From the NCBI GenBank assembly GCA_022826345.1, contig JAJDVB010000162.1, positions 4,507 to 68,506 of the forward strand: a DNA stretch of 64,000 bases, given 5' to 3'. Origin of the DNA: Alphaproteobacteria bacterium (GTDB lineage: Bacteria; Pseudomonadota; Alphaproteobacteria; UBA828). How positions within the stretch are numbered: the stretch's first letter is position 1; each line of letters starts with the position of its first letter. Shown here piece after piece: positions 1 through 8,519 of this stretch. The translations under genes were made by a program, and so were the position numbers. The notes beneath the pieces were generated by a model. It ran no database searches. It worked only from the letters and a program-made list of their open reading frames with translations, and was not told the origin of the DNA.

Positions 1-1584
1 AGCCTGGCGGAACGCATGCGGGCCGGCATTCGCGAGGCGGGCGGCATCCCGCTCGAATTTCCGGTTCACCCAATCCAGGAAAGCGGCCGACGGCCGACGG
101 CCGCGATCGACCGCAATCTCGCCTACCTGGGCCTCGTGGAGATCCTGCACGGGTATCCGATCGACGGCGTCATCCTGACGACAGGCTGCGACAAGACCAC
201 GCCGGCGATGATCATGGCGGCAGCGACGGCGAACCTTCCCGCGATCTCGCTCAATGGCGGCCCGATGCTGAACGGCTGGTGGGAAGGCCGCCGCGCCGGT
301 TCGGGCACCATCTTCTGGGAAGCTCGTCGACTGCTTGCCGCCGGACAAATTACCGACGAGGAGTTCATCGAGATGGTGGCCTCGTCGGCGCCGAGCCCTG
401 GCCACTGCAACACCATGGGAACGGCGTCCACCATGAACTCGCTCGCCGAAGCGCTCGGCATGTCGCTGCCGGGTTCCGCCACGCCGCCCGCACCGAACAA
501 GGAGCGCGCCCAGTACGCCTATGAGACCGGCCGAAGAATCGTCTCGATGATCCAAGAGGATCTCACGCCCGCGAGGGTCCTGACCCGCGCCGCCTTCGAG
601 AACGCCATCGCGGTCAACAGCGCGATCGGCGGTTCCACCAACGCGCCCATCCATATCAATGCGATCGCACGTCACATCGGCGTCGAACTCACGCTCGAGG
701 ACTGGCAGGCGGTGGGCTACGACGTGCCGCTCTTGGTCAACTGCCAGCCGGCCGGCGACTACCTGGCGGAGGACTATCACCGCGCCGGCGGCGTGCCCGC
801 CGTCATGGGGGAACTCCTGCGCGCGGGGAAGCTGAACGCCGATGTATTCACGGTAAACGGCAGGACGGTGGCGGAGAACGTCGCCAGCGCCGCGCCATTC
901 GACGAGGATGTCATCCGCCCGTTCGTGAGGCCGCTGAAGGAACGGGCCGGCTTCGTGGTCATGGGCGGCAACCTCTTCGACGCCGCGATCATGAAGACGA
1001 GCGTGATCTCCGACAGCTTTCGCGCCCGTTTTCTTGAGTCCGCCGACGATCCCGACGCGTTCGAGGGGAGAGCCATCGTCTTCGACGGCCCGGAGGACTA
1101 TCGAACCCGCATCGACGACCCAACGCTCGGGATCGACGAGACCAGCATCCTGGTGATGCGCGGCACCGGGCCCGTCGGATATCCCGGATCGGCGGAAGTC
1201 GTGAACATGCAGCCGCCGGCGGAACTCATCCGGGCGGGTATCCACGAGCTGCCGACCATCGGCGACGGGCGGCAGTCCGGCACCTCCGGCAGTCCCTCGA
1301 TCCTGAACGCCAGCCCCGAAAGCGCTGTCGGCGGCAACCTCGCAATCCTAGAGACTGGCGACCGGCTCAGGGTCGACCTCCGCCGCCGGCGGGTCGACAT
1401 TCTGCAGCCCGAGGAAACCCTGGCGGCCCGCCGCGCCGCCCACACTCTGGCCGAACTTGAACACCACACGCCATGGGAGGAACTCTATCGCGCACACGTC
1501 GGGCAGCTGGCGGATGGCGGCTGTCTGGAATTCGCGACCCGCTATCGTTCCGTGTCGGCGAAGCTGCCCCGGCACTCTCATTAG
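1..1584 (+). CDS. IlvD/Edd family dehydratase (dihydroxy-acid or sugar-acid dehydratase), 5' truncated by window edge
   Basis: The reading frame is open from base 1, so the true start lies upstream and an N-terminal piece is missing; 527 residues are visible against about 570-600 for the family. Enzymes of this family dehydrate 2,3-dihydroxy acids or aldonic acids using an Fe-S cluster. Visible cluster cysteines are in TTGCDKTTPA and SPGHCNTMGTAS, and the C-terminal half has the conserved GDGRQSGTSGSPS loop with the likely catalytic serine. The GWWEGRRAGSG and NSAIGGSTNAPIH stretches resemble sugar-acid dehydratases (arabonate or xylonate type) more than housekeeping IlvD, but this subfamily choice is inference. 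It converges on the SDR gene downstream, and repeat copy A begins right after the stop codon. Confidence 0.85.
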   Translation, partial: SLAERMRAGIREAGGIPLEFPVHPIQESGRRPTAAIDRNLAYLGLVEILHGYPIDGVILTTGCDKTTPAMIMAAATANLPAISLNGGPMLNGWWEGRRAGSGTIFWEARRLLAAGQITDEEFIEMVASSAPSPGHCNTMGTASTMNSLAEALGMSLPGSATPPAPNKERAQYAYETGRRIVSMIQEDLTPARVLTRAAFENAIAVNSAIGGSTNAPIHINAIARHIGVELTLEDWQAVGYDVPLLVNCQPAGDYLAEDYHRAGGVPAVMGELLRAGKLNADVFTVNGRTVAENVASAAPFDEDVIRPFVRPLKERAGFVVMGGNLFDAAIMKTSVISDSFRARFLESADDPDAFEGRAIVFDGPEDYRTRIDDPTLGIDETSILVMRGTGPVGYPGSAEVVNMQPPAELIRAGIHELPTIGDGRQSGTSGSPSILNASPESAVGGNLAILETGDRLRVDLRRRRVDILQPEETLAARRAAHTLAELEHHTPWEELYRAHVGQLADGGCLEFATRYRSVSAKLPRHSH

Positions 1585-1698
1585 TATTTTGTCGCTCACG
1601 GCAGCCGGCCTCCGGCCGGCGCCTCCGCGAGGGCGCCGCATTAGCGGCGGGCCGCGGTCGCGGCCTGTCGCGCGTCCGTCAAAGTCGGACGCGCTCTA
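1585..1698 (+). repeat. Palindrome-rich dispersed repeat, copy A
   Basis: This is one of four copies of an approximately 110-bp repeat found only between genes. It holds four consecutive inverted repeats: 1604-1620 (7-bp arms), 1618-1637 (6-bp arms), 1650-1665 (7-bp arms, 2-base loop) and 1670-1694 (9-bp arms, 7-base loop). A four-base box at about 1640-1643 varies among copies while the flanking palindromes are nearly identical. It starts directly after the stop codon of the upstream dehydratase and lies between convergent genes. No transposase is nearby, so it looks like a REP/BIME-type element. Confidence 0.85.
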
Positions 1699-1730
1699 GA
1701 CAGGGCCGTAAACAGGGTGAGAAATGCGGG

Positions 1731-2525
1731 TCAAATCCGGGGCAGGTCGGCCCCACCCGTCACGTTGAAATTGGCGCCGGTGATGAAGCTTCCGGCATCC
1801 GAACACAGCAAGAGGGCGGCACCCACGAGATCCTCCGGTAGCCCGGCCCGCCCCATCGGGCTCGCCCGCCCGATCGTCGCCTGCCAATCGGCCTCGGTGC
1901 GCCGCAGGAAGCGATTGCGATCTGTGTCGATGAGGCCCGGAGAAAGATTGTTGATGGTGACCCCCGATTTCTCGTATTCGCGGCTCAAATTCATGACTAG
2001 GTTGTACTGAGCGCTCTTGAGGCCGGCGTAGACCGCGAGTTCGATCATCGGGGCAGCCTGCTGCACGCTGCCGATGGTCAAGACGCGGCCCCAGCCGCGT
2101 TCCGCCATCGGGGGCAGCGCGCGCTGGAGGAGCTGAATGGGCATGCGGTAGTTCATCCGGCATTGGAGGTCGATCTGCTCGGTCGTGACATCATCGAAGG
2201 CGCAGGGAATCTGGATGTTGGCGTTGCTTACGAGGATGTCGACGCGCCCCAGGGCCGAGACCGCCCGGTCGAACGCATCGAACACGGCGCCGTCCACTGA
2301 GAGATCGCCCTCGATCGCGAAGGCTTGGACCCCGTGGGACCTCGCCTCGGCGATGAGTTCGCTCGCCGCATCCGGAAAGCCGACCTCGGCATCGAACGCC
2401 GATGTGTGATTGATCGCCACGTCCGCGCCGTGCTCGGCCAGCGCCAGTGCAATGGCGCGGCCGATGCCCCGGCTCGCGCCTGTGACGAATGCGGTTCGAC
2501 CGGATACGTCGAAACGGTCACCCAA
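1731..2525 (-). CDS. SDR family NAD(P)-dependent oxidoreductase
   Basis: A classical short-chain dehydrogenase of about 264 residues. It has the N-terminal cofactor motif TGASRGIG, a catalytic serine in TIGSVQQ and the catalytic YxxxK as YAGLK. The usual NNAG is SNAN here. The C-terminal end GSFITGANFNVTGGADLP is the normal family ending. The frame extends to a TTG at 2555, but I prefer the TTG at 2525 because a strong GAGGAGGGG ribosome-binding site lies just before it and the shorter protein begins near the Rossmann fold as in relatives. The substrate cannot be told. It is divergent from the GH15 gene. Confidence 0.8.
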   Translation of the reverse strand: MGDRFDVSGRTAFVTGASRGIGRAIALALAEHGADVAINHTSAFDAEVGFPDAASELIAEARSHGVQAFAIEGDLSVDGAVFDAFDRAVSALGRVDILVSNANIQIPCAFDDVTTEQIDLQCRMNYRMPIQLLQRALPPMAERGWGRVLTIGSVQQAAPMIELAVYAGLKSAQYNLVMNLSREYEKSGVTINNLSPGLIDTDRNRFLRRTEADWQATIGRASPMGRAGLPEDLVGAALLLCSDAGSFITGANFNVTGGADLPRI

Positions 2526-2713
2526 TTTCCCCTCCTCTTCGTGGCCCCAGGACAAGTTCCACTATGTCACACCGTCCGGGCCATGGATCAACAACCCAGC
2601 CACGCATCCGGTGGCCGCTTCCGCCGCCTAGGCCGGTCAGTGCCCCATCGGCGCGATGCTATACTGCCGAGTCGCGAGGATATGATGGCGGGCTTCCAAC
2701 CAAGGGTTCGAGG

Positions 2714-4492
2714 ATGCAATCGCTTGATCTCGCCATCATCGGGAACTGCACCTATGCGGGCCTGCTCGACTCGCGGGCACGCTTGGTCTGGGCGTGCATG
2801 CCCCGTTTCGACGGCAACCCGGTATTCTGCGATCTGCTGCAGCCGATCGAGCCCGTTGGCTTCTATGAGGTCGAGCTCGACGACCTCGCCACCAGCGAGC
2901 AGCGTTATCTGCCGAATACGGCGATCGTCGAAACGACGCTGCGCAGCAAATCCGGCGATGCGCTCAAGGTTCAGGACTTCGCGCCGCGCTTCAAGCGGCA
3001 CGGCCGTCTCGCTCGCCCCTTGACGCTGGTACGCCGGTTGATTCCGCTCTCCGGCAGCCCGCATGTCCGCATAAGGCTGCGGCCAGCCGGGAACTACGGT
3101 GCCGAGCGGCCGACCGTCACGCGCGGCAGCAATCACGTGCGTTACGTCCTGCCCGACCACGTCCTGCGCCTCACCACCAATGTGCCGGTTTCCTTCGTGC
3201 TCGAGGAGACTGCGTTCCTGCTGAACCGCCCATTGGACCTCATTCTCGGCCCTGATGACTCCCTCGAGCGGGACATCGCGGAGCTTTCCCGAGAGTTCCT
3301 CGAAAGGACGGAGGATTATTGGCGGGAATGGGTCCGTTACCTCGCGCTGCCATTCGAATGGCAGAACTCCGTGATCCGGGCGGCCATCACGCTCAAGCTG
3401 TGCGAGGTCGAAGAGACCGGCGCCATGGTGGCCGCCATCACCACGTCCATACCCGAGGCGAACGGAACCTCCCGCACCTGGGATTACCGCTTTTGCTGGC
3501 TGCGCGATTCCTACTTCGTCATACGCGCATTCAATCGCCTGGGCATCACCCGCACCATGGAGGAGTATCTCAACTACATCCTGAACATCGTCGCCGCGAG
3601 CCCCGACGGCACGCTCCAGCCGGTGTTCGGCATCAACATGGAGACCGAGCTCACGGAGCGCGAGATCGCTTCGCTCCAGGGCTATCGCGAGCACCAGCCG
3701 GTGCGGGCCGGCAATCTCGCCTATGTCCAGACCCAGAACGACGTCTATGGCACCGTCATCCTCGCCTGCGCACAGGCGTTCTTCGACGAGAGGATCGATC
3801 TGCGAGGCGACGAGAGCCTGTTCCGCGTTCTGGAGCGAGTCGGCGAAGCGGCATTCCGGCTCTACAACACGGAGGACGCGGGGCTATGGGAGCTTCGCGG
3901 CACCGAGCGCATCCATACCTTTTCGGTCCTTATGTGCTGGGCGGCCTGCGACCGCCTCGCGCTCATCGCCCGCCGTCTCGAACTCGAGGATCGCGCCGAG
4001 CTATGGAACATGCGCGCCGAAACGATCAGGGAGTGCATCGAGCGCGAGGCTTGGAACGAGGAAAAGCGGTGCTATGTGAGCGCATTCGGAGGCAGCGAAA
4101 TCGACGCCGCTTTGTTGCTCATGCACGAGATTTCGTACTGTAGCGCCTGGTACCCACGTTTCAGTGACACCGTGGCGGCGGTCGAGCGCGAACTGCGGCG
4201 CGGCGATCACGTGTTTCGGTATGTCGAAACCGACGATTTCGGGGCGCCGGAGAATGCGTTCAACGTCTGCACGTTCTGGTACATCGATGCCATCGCGGCC
4301 CTCGGCAGGCGGGATGAGGCGCGGCAGCTGTTCGAAAACATGCTCGCCTCGTGCAATTCGATGGGCCTCCTGTCGGAAGACCTCGATCCCAAGACGGGAG
4401 AGTTGTGGGGAAACTTCCCGCAGACCTACAGCATGGTCGGGTTGATCAACTCGGCGATCAAGCTCTCCCGGCCATGGGAGGATGCGTTCTAA
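2714..4492 (+). CDS. Glycoside hydrolase family 15 protein (glucoamylase/trehalase-like)
   Basis: A 592-residue GH15 enzyme expected to release glucose from an alpha-glucoside; in this family both glucoamylases and trehalases occur. The N-terminal trehalase-like domain begins with IGNCTYAGLLDSRARLVW. The catalytic (alpha/alpha)6 barrel shows the hallmark TWDYRFCWLRDSYF and a C-terminal SEDLDPKTGELWGNFPQ stretch that carries the family's catalytic base region. The start at 2714 is the first methionine that fits the family N-terminus; the frame is open further upstream. A TATACT sequence at 2660-2665 could be a -10 box. It lies 85 bases before otsA, so trehalose hydrolysis is a reasonable but unproven guess. 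Confidence 0.88.
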   Translation: MQSLDLAIIGNCTYAGLLDSRARLVWACMPRFDGNPVFCDLLQPIEPVGFYEVELDDLATSEQRYLPNTAIVETTLRSKSGDALKVQDFAPRFKRHGRLARPLTLVRRLIPLSGSPHVRIRLRPAGNYGAERPTVTRGSNHVRYVLPDHVLRLTTNVPVSFVLEETAFLLNRPLDLILGPDDSLERDIAELSREFLERTEDYWREWVRYLALPFEWQNSVIRAAITLKLCEVEETGAMVAAITTSIPEANGTSRTWDYRFCWLRDSYFVIRAFNRLGITRTMEEYLNYILNIVAASPDGTLQPVFGINMETELTEREIASLQGYREHQPVRAGNLAYVQTQNDVYGTVILACAQAFFDERIDLRGDESLFRVLERVGEAAFRLYNTEDAGLWELRGTERIHTFSVLMCWAACDRLALIARRLELEDRAELWNMRAETIRECIEREAWNEEKRCYVSAFGGSEIDAALLLMHEISYCSAWYPRFSDTVAAVERELRRGDHVFRYVETDDFGAPENAFNVCTFWYIDAIAALGRRDEARQLFENMLASCNSMGLLSEDLDPKTGELWGNFPQTYSMVGLINSAIKLSRPWEDAF

Positions 4493-4577
4493 TGGTATGA
4501 TTCCGGCGCCTGTCCCGACCGAAATTCCGTCGTCGGGCCATGCCGATTGATTGCATTCGTCGGGCATCGCGACACGT

Positions 4578-5960
4578 ATGACGAATCGCATTGTCGTCGT
4601 TTCCAACCGGGTTGCGCCGGTCAACGAGGGTAAGACTGCTGCGGGCGGTCTGGCCGTGGCTGTGCTTGCGGCCTTGAGGCGCTCCGGAGGTGTCTGGTTC
4701 GGTTGGAGCGGAGAGGTGGTCGCCGTTCCTGACAAGGGTGTGACTGTAACCGAGAGCGGACGGCTTGCCCGCGCCACCGTGGATCTCAGCGAACGCGACT
4801 ACGAGGAGTATTACAACCGCTTCGCGAACTCCACGCTCTGGCCACTGTTTCATTACCGCGTCGATCTCGTCAACTTCGATCGCGGCAACTACACCGGCTA
4901 TCGGCGGGTCAACAGGGAGTTCGCCCGCAGGCTGGCCAGTCTGCTGCGGCCCGACGACCTGATCTGGGTCCACGATTACCACCTGATTCCGCTCGGCCAG
5001 GAATTGCGCCGGCTCGGAATACGGAACCGGTTAGGCCTCTTTCTGCACACACCCCTGCCGCCACGGGAGCTCCTGGCAACCCTGCCGGTGCACAAGGAGC
5101 TCATGCGTTGCTTTTCCTTCTTCGACCTTGTCGGTTTCCAGACGGAGACGGACCGCTCTCACCTTCTCGACTATCTGGTTCGCGAGGCGGGAGCCCTGGT
5201 GGAGGACCGAGAGGAAGGCGCAGTCGTTCGCGCGTTTCGAAGGATCTTCAGGGTCGAGACCCATCCGATCGGCATCGACACCCGTTATGTCGAGCGCAAC
5301 GCGGCCAGAGCAGAGAGCAGCCGGGAATTCGAGCGTCTCCGGATCAGCCTCGGCGGGCGCCGGCTGATCATCGGCGTGGACCGGCTCGACTATTCGAAGG
5401 GACTGGTACAGCGCTTCGAAGCGTTTGCACATTTTCTGCGGGCCTATCCCCGCCACCTCAACCGTGTCTCTCTGATGCAGGTCGCGCCCCCCAGCCGAGG
5501 TGGTATCGCCGAGTATTCCGAAATCCGGCGAACTCTCGAGACGCTCGCCGGACACGTGAACGGCGAGTTGGCGGACGTCGATTGGGTGCCGATCCGCTAC
5601 CTGAACAAGAGCTTCAACCGGCGTTCCCTGTTCGGCTTTCTGCGTCTCGCGCAAGTCGGCCTGGTCACGCCCTTGCGCGATGGCATGAACCTCGTCGCCA
5701 TGGAATATCTGGCGTCCCAGCCGCCGAACGATCCGGGGGTCCTCGTCCTCTCGCGCTTTGCCGGTGCGGCCGAACATCTGCCGGACGCGTTGATCGTGAA
5801 TCCCTACGACGTGGAAGGTGTCGCCAAGACCATCCAGACGGCACTCATGATGCCTGCCGAGGAGCGGAGCGAGCGCTGGCGGAGTTCCATGCAGGTTCTC
5901 CGGTCGAACAGTGTGGAGGCCTGGTTCGAACGGTTCGTCACCCGGCTCTCGGAGGCTTAG
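4578..5960 (+). CDS. otsA: Trehalose-6-phosphate synthase
   Basis: A GT20 glycosyltransferase of 460 residues that joins UDP-glucose (or ADP-glucose) and glucose-6-phosphate into trehalose-6-phosphate in the cytoplasm. It opens with IVVVSNRVAP, has the N-loop region AAGGLAVAV, the conserved WVHDYHL motif, and GVDRLDYSKGL in the nucleotide-sugar domain, followed by PLRDGMNLVAMEY. The ATG at 4578 aligns with family starts; an upstream in-frame ATG at 4551 would add nine unlike residues. It converges on otsB, with repeat copy B in the gap, so the two pathway enzymes are adjacent but on opposite strands and cannot share a transcript. Confidence 0.95.
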   Translation: MTNRIVVVSNRVAPVNEGKTAAGGLAVAVLAALRRSGGVWFGWSGEVVAVPDKGVTVTESGRLARATVDLSERDYEEYYNRFANSTLWPLFHYRVDLVNFDRGNYTGYRRVNREFARRLASLLRPDDLIWVHDYHLIPLGQELRRLGIRNRLGLFLHTPLPPRELLATLPVHKELMRCFSFFDLVGFQTETDRSHLLDYLVREAGALVEDREEGAVVRAFRRIFRVETHPIGIDTRYVERNAARAESSREFERLRISLGGRRLIIGVDRLDYSKGLVQRFEAFAHFLRAYPRHLNRVSLMQVAPPSRGGIAEYSEIRRTLETLAGHVNGELADVDWVPIRYLNKSFNRRSLFGFLRLAQVGLVTPLRDGMNLVAMEYLASQPPNDPGVLVLSRFAGAAEHLPDALIVNPYDVEGVAKTIQTALMMPAEERSERWRSSMQVLRSNSVEAWFERFVTRLSEA

Positions 5961-6072
5961 TAATTTGTCGCTCACGGCAGCCGGCCTCCGGCCGGCGCCT
6001 CCGCGAGGGCGCCGCTGGCGCGGCGGGCCGCGGTCGCGGCCTGTCGCGCATCCGCCAAAGACGGACGCGCTC
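5961..6072 (+). repeat. Palindrome-rich dispersed repeat, copy B
   Basis: Second copy of the family, over 90 percent identical by eye to copy A over its length. It begins directly after the otsA stop codon and fills most of the 124-base gap between convergent otsA and otsB. The four palindromes are retained. The last one has GCGCATCCG paired with CGGACGCGC, so one pair is changed relative to copies A and D. Confidence 0.85.
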
Positions 6073-6084
6073 CCGGCCCTGGGC

Positions 6085-6831
6085 TCAGGAGGATTCCCGT
6101 TTTGCGCCGGCCACCCGCGCGAGCCAATCCAGTAATTCCCCGACCGTACCGACCTGCGCCACCGCCCGCGTGGCCGAGTTATTGCCGACGCGGATGCTCA
6201 CGCCGCCCCGTGCGTTGACGACCTCGAATCCGTCTTCGTCGGTGATATCGTCACCGCAGAACACAGGCGTTCGCCCGAGGAATGGCGCTTCGCCCATGAA
6301 CGCCTCTATGGCTGTACCCTTGGTGTGCTCACGCGGTCTGATTTCGAGTACGAACTTGCCTTCGACAACCTGCCAGCCCTGCGGGATGTCCTTGAGGGCG
6401 GCGTTCAAGACATCCCTGCAGTCATCCCGCAGCGAGGGGGCGAGGCGATAGTGCAGGGCGAGGGTGTATTGCTTGTCTTCGACGAGAACGCCCGGACGCT
6501 CCGCCGCGAACGCCTCCAGCAGCGCCCGGACGACGTGCAAGTCATCGCGCGGCAAGGGAGGACGAATAATCGCGCCATCCGCGGTGCGCCGTTCAAGCCC
6601 ATGCAATCCGGCAACGGCCGGGACGGCAGTGCCCAGAAAGCCGTCGATCCGCTCAATGGGTCGGCCCGATACGATCGCGACGGCTCCACCCAATGCCTCG
6701 CGCAACGCGACCAGCAGCGGAGGCAGGCAGTCAGGAACGTCGACGGCCTCCGGCGTCGGCGCGATATCGACGATGCAGCCGTCAAAGTCGAGAAACAGTG
6801 CCCAATCCGGGCACGGCTCGGGCAGAGTCAT
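6085..6831 (-). CDS. otsB: Trehalose-6-phosphate phosphatase
   Basis: A HAD-superfamily phosphatase of 248 residues that removes phosphate from trehalose-6-phosphate to give trehalose. Motif I is FLDFDGCIVD (nucleophile is the first Asp), motif II is the serine of IVSGRP, a conserved lysine is in EHTKGTAIEAFM, and motif IV is FCGDDITDEDGF. The length is typical of OtsB. The frame also has a GTG at 6849 and I chose the ATG at 6831 because it begins closer to motif I. It faces otsA head-to-tail across repeat copy B, so the pair probably relies on separate promoters. Confidence 0.92.
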   Translation of the reverse strand: MTLPEPCPDWALFLDFDGCIVDIAPTPEAVDVPDCLPPLLVALREALGGAVAIVSGRPIERIDGFLGTAVPAVAGLHGLERRTADGAIIRPPLPRDDLHVVRALLEAFAAERPGVLVEDKQYTLALHYRLAPSLRDDCRDVLNAALKDIPQGWQVVEGKFVLEIRPREHTKGTAIEAFMGEAPFLGRTPVFCGDDITDEDGFEVVNARGGVSIRVGNNSATRAVAQVGTVGELLDWLARVAGAKRESS

Positions 6832-6975
6832 GGAGTTCACGGCAACCACTCACCCAACATCCCGCGTTTCGCGGCCTCGCCATTCTTTACGTCGGCCCCG
6901 CCGGAGTCGACCGATCTCGCCGCGTGGCGACGCAAAATGCTACCGGCCCATCTGGGCCGCCATCAAATTGGGGGC

Positions 6976-7046
6976 TGCTGGAGCCGGACTAGAACCGGCA
7001 TGCCACGGTCTATGAAGCCTGTGCCTAACCATTCGGCCACTCACCT
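6976..7046 (-). tRNA. tRNA-like remnant (degenerate, possibly att-site debris)
   Basis: Read on the minus strand, this stretch has a tRNA-like D-arm (AGTGGCCGAATGGTTAGGCA), an anticodon-like loop TTCATAG and a perfect 5-bp T-arm (GCCGG, TTCTAGT, CCGGC). The acceptor stem does not pair and the anticodon stem is broken, and it overlaps the 3' end of the AlpA-like gene. It is therefore not a convincing functional tRNA. It sits at the opposite edge of the decayed integrative element from tRNA-Thr, which suggests either a carried tRNA fragment or integration debris. Confidence 0.3.
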
Positions 7047-7255
7047 ACCTCCTTTCGGCCTCGGCGAGGTTCGCCGGTCGCGCGCGGGCGCTTGGCGCGC
7101 CACTTCTCTAGCTCGTGCTCAAGCCAACGGACAACGCGCGCGCCGACCTTCACAGGCAGGTAATACTGGCCCGCACGCATCAGGCGGTACATCGTGGAGC
7201 AGGTGATCCTACAGCGGACTTCGACCTTGGCGCGGATCAGCAAACGGTCGTTCAT
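7025..7255 (-). CDS. AlpA-family phage/element transcriptional regulator
   Basis: A 76-residue helix-turn-helix protein of the AlpA/excisionase type, which in P4-like elements controls integrase expression or excision. The core RCRITCSTMYRLMRAGQYYLPVKVGARVVRWLEHELEKW has the usual layout: recognition helix, then a W-containing segment and a basic tail. The ATG at 7255 is chosen because GGAGG lies six bases upstream; the open frame runs further but has no family resemblance there. It lies downstream of the hypothetical gene and the integrase remnant, all on the minus strand, so it belongs to the same decayed element beside tRNA-Thr. Confidence 0.72.
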   Translation of the reverse strand: MNDRLLIRAKVEVRCRITCSTMYRLMRAGQYYLPVKVGARVVRWLEHELEKWRAKRPRATGEPRRGRKEVGEWPNG

Positions 7256-7311
7256 GGCATCCTCCGGGTTGCTCTTCCCGGAACATGCCGAAGATTCCCA
7301 AGGCGAGCGTC

Positions 7312-7869
7312 CTATTTGTTTTGTGTTGGCGGAATACCTAGAAATGTCGCGCTGGGGAGTTCGGCCCAAAGCGTCATGACAAGTAAAGGGTGCCGGCGAA
7401 ATATCTTGGCTCTATCGGTCCAAACACGTTCGGCATTCTTGTAATTCCAGCCCATCGCAACGCCTACGGCATCGCAGACAGATCCTCCCTCGGAGCACGC
7501 TTTGGGAAGCGGGGACTTGCGTTGCGTGATGTTCCGCATCGTCGGCTCAAGGCCGAGACTCTCCGAGAGCAACCACATGGCCACGAGAGCACCGATATTT
7601 CGGTCAGCGTCTCTTTCTGGGTGCGGTCCGCGGCGGGTCGGCGCCTCCACGCCTAGGTGTAGATCGATCAGATTCACTGCTTCGGCCGCAATCCTGCTTC
7701 GTCGGTCCCGGTCTTCAGCTTCGGCTGTCCAGGCCGGAATGACTCGGCCGTGGAACTCCCGCCTCGCAAGATTCGCCAGTGACGCAGGCGGGTCTTGCAA
7801 CAAATGCATGACTATGCCGTAAACCTCTTTGGCAGCGGCGACGGCTACATCGAATTCCGCTTCATCCAT
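7312..7869 (-). CDS. Hypothetical protein of the tRNA-Thr-linked element
   Basis: I do not recognise this 185-residue protein. It is soluble, with no membrane segment or signal peptide. Its ATG overlaps the stop of the integrase remnant in an 8-base ATGGATGA, and the AlpA-like gene follows 56 bases after its stop, so the three look like parts of one former element operon. Mixed charge, many Arg/Glu residues and a C-terminal WNYKNAERVWTDRAKIF stretch are the only notable traits. It may be element cargo; I cannot assign a role. Confidence 0.55.
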   Translation of the reverse strand: MDEAEFDVAVAAAKEVYGIVMHLLQDPPASLANLARREFHGRVIPAWTAEAEDRDRRSRIAAEAVNLIDLHLGVEAPTRRGPHPERDADRNIGALVAMWLLSESLGLEPTMRNITQRKSPLPKACSEGGSVCDAVGVAMGWNYKNAERVWTDRAKIFRRHPLLVMTLWAELPSATFLGIPPTQNK

Positions 7870-8240
7870 GGAACCGCACCGCGTTCGCTCCGTCGCCGGT
7901 CAGAATTGGCGCCCGATCCGCCACGAGACGGCGGCGGCGCTTGAACAGGCTGGTTCGGAAGTACATCCCTTCGACTCCGCCGACCGTGTGTACTAGCAAT
8001 GCCTCCTCGATCTCCCTCGGTTTGCCTGCCTCGGCGCACCAATGGCGGAAGTTTGACCGGAACCTGTGAACGGCGGTCTCTTTTCAGCCAGGCCGGCTGT
8101 CCACAGTATCTTGGTCAGCGACATGTCGGATATCGGACGGCCCGGCGATCGCGGCGAGGGGAAGATCAGACTCTTGTCCCCACTGGGCGGTCGGGCTTGT
8201 GTGACAGTGAGGCGACTCATGTGTTCCCCACGCGATTCCT
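7862..8240 (-). pseudogene. P4-type tyrosine recombinase (integrase), C-terminal remnant with frameshift
   Basis: Two reading frames together match the C-terminal catalytic part of P4-like integrases, which are normally about 400 residues. From about 8220 down to 8072 the frame reads LIFPSPRSPGRPISDMSLTK and GLAEK; from 8071 down to the stop at 7862 a different frame reads VHRFRSNFRHW, then LLVHTVGG and GMYFRTSLFKRRRRL. The HxxR box, the second histidine and the catalytic tyrosine are all visible in the second segment. Relative to the family, a 2-base insertion or 1-base deletion at about 8072 breaks the gene. The N-terminal two thirds are missing. It lies just 3' of tRNA-Thr in the same orientation, the usual place for such an integrase. 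Confidence 0.75.
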
Positions 8241-8358
8241 ACAGTTCGACAAGGCAACCTCGGGGAATCGAACGGAACATTCAGGCACGGAAAGCGCCTT
8301 CGTGAGAGGGAGTTATCGCTGATTTCTAGAATGGGTGGGAATGTCCGAATCAGGGGAC

Positions 8359-8434
8359 TGGTGCCGCAGGAGAGATTCGAACTCCCGACCCATGCATTAC
8401 GAATGCATTGCTCTACCGACTGAGCTACTGCGGC
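8359..8434 (-). tRNA. tRNA-Thr (anticodon CGT)
   Basis: A complete cloverleaf on the minus strand: acceptor GCCGCAG pairs with CTGCGGC, the anticodon stem ATGCA/TGCAT encloses the loop TTCGTAA (anticodon CGT, + strand 8399-8401), and the T-loop is GTTCGAATC. The CCA end is encoded (8359-8361). The 3' end faces the integrase remnant, so it is the probable attachment target of the decayed element. Confidence 0.96.
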
Positions 8435-8519
8435 CCGGTTCCGCGCCGGACTATCGTCAAGGCACGCCGCATTGTAAAGGCGCCAGTCGCGGGCTGGCCT
8501 TGGCTTCTCGCAAGAACGG

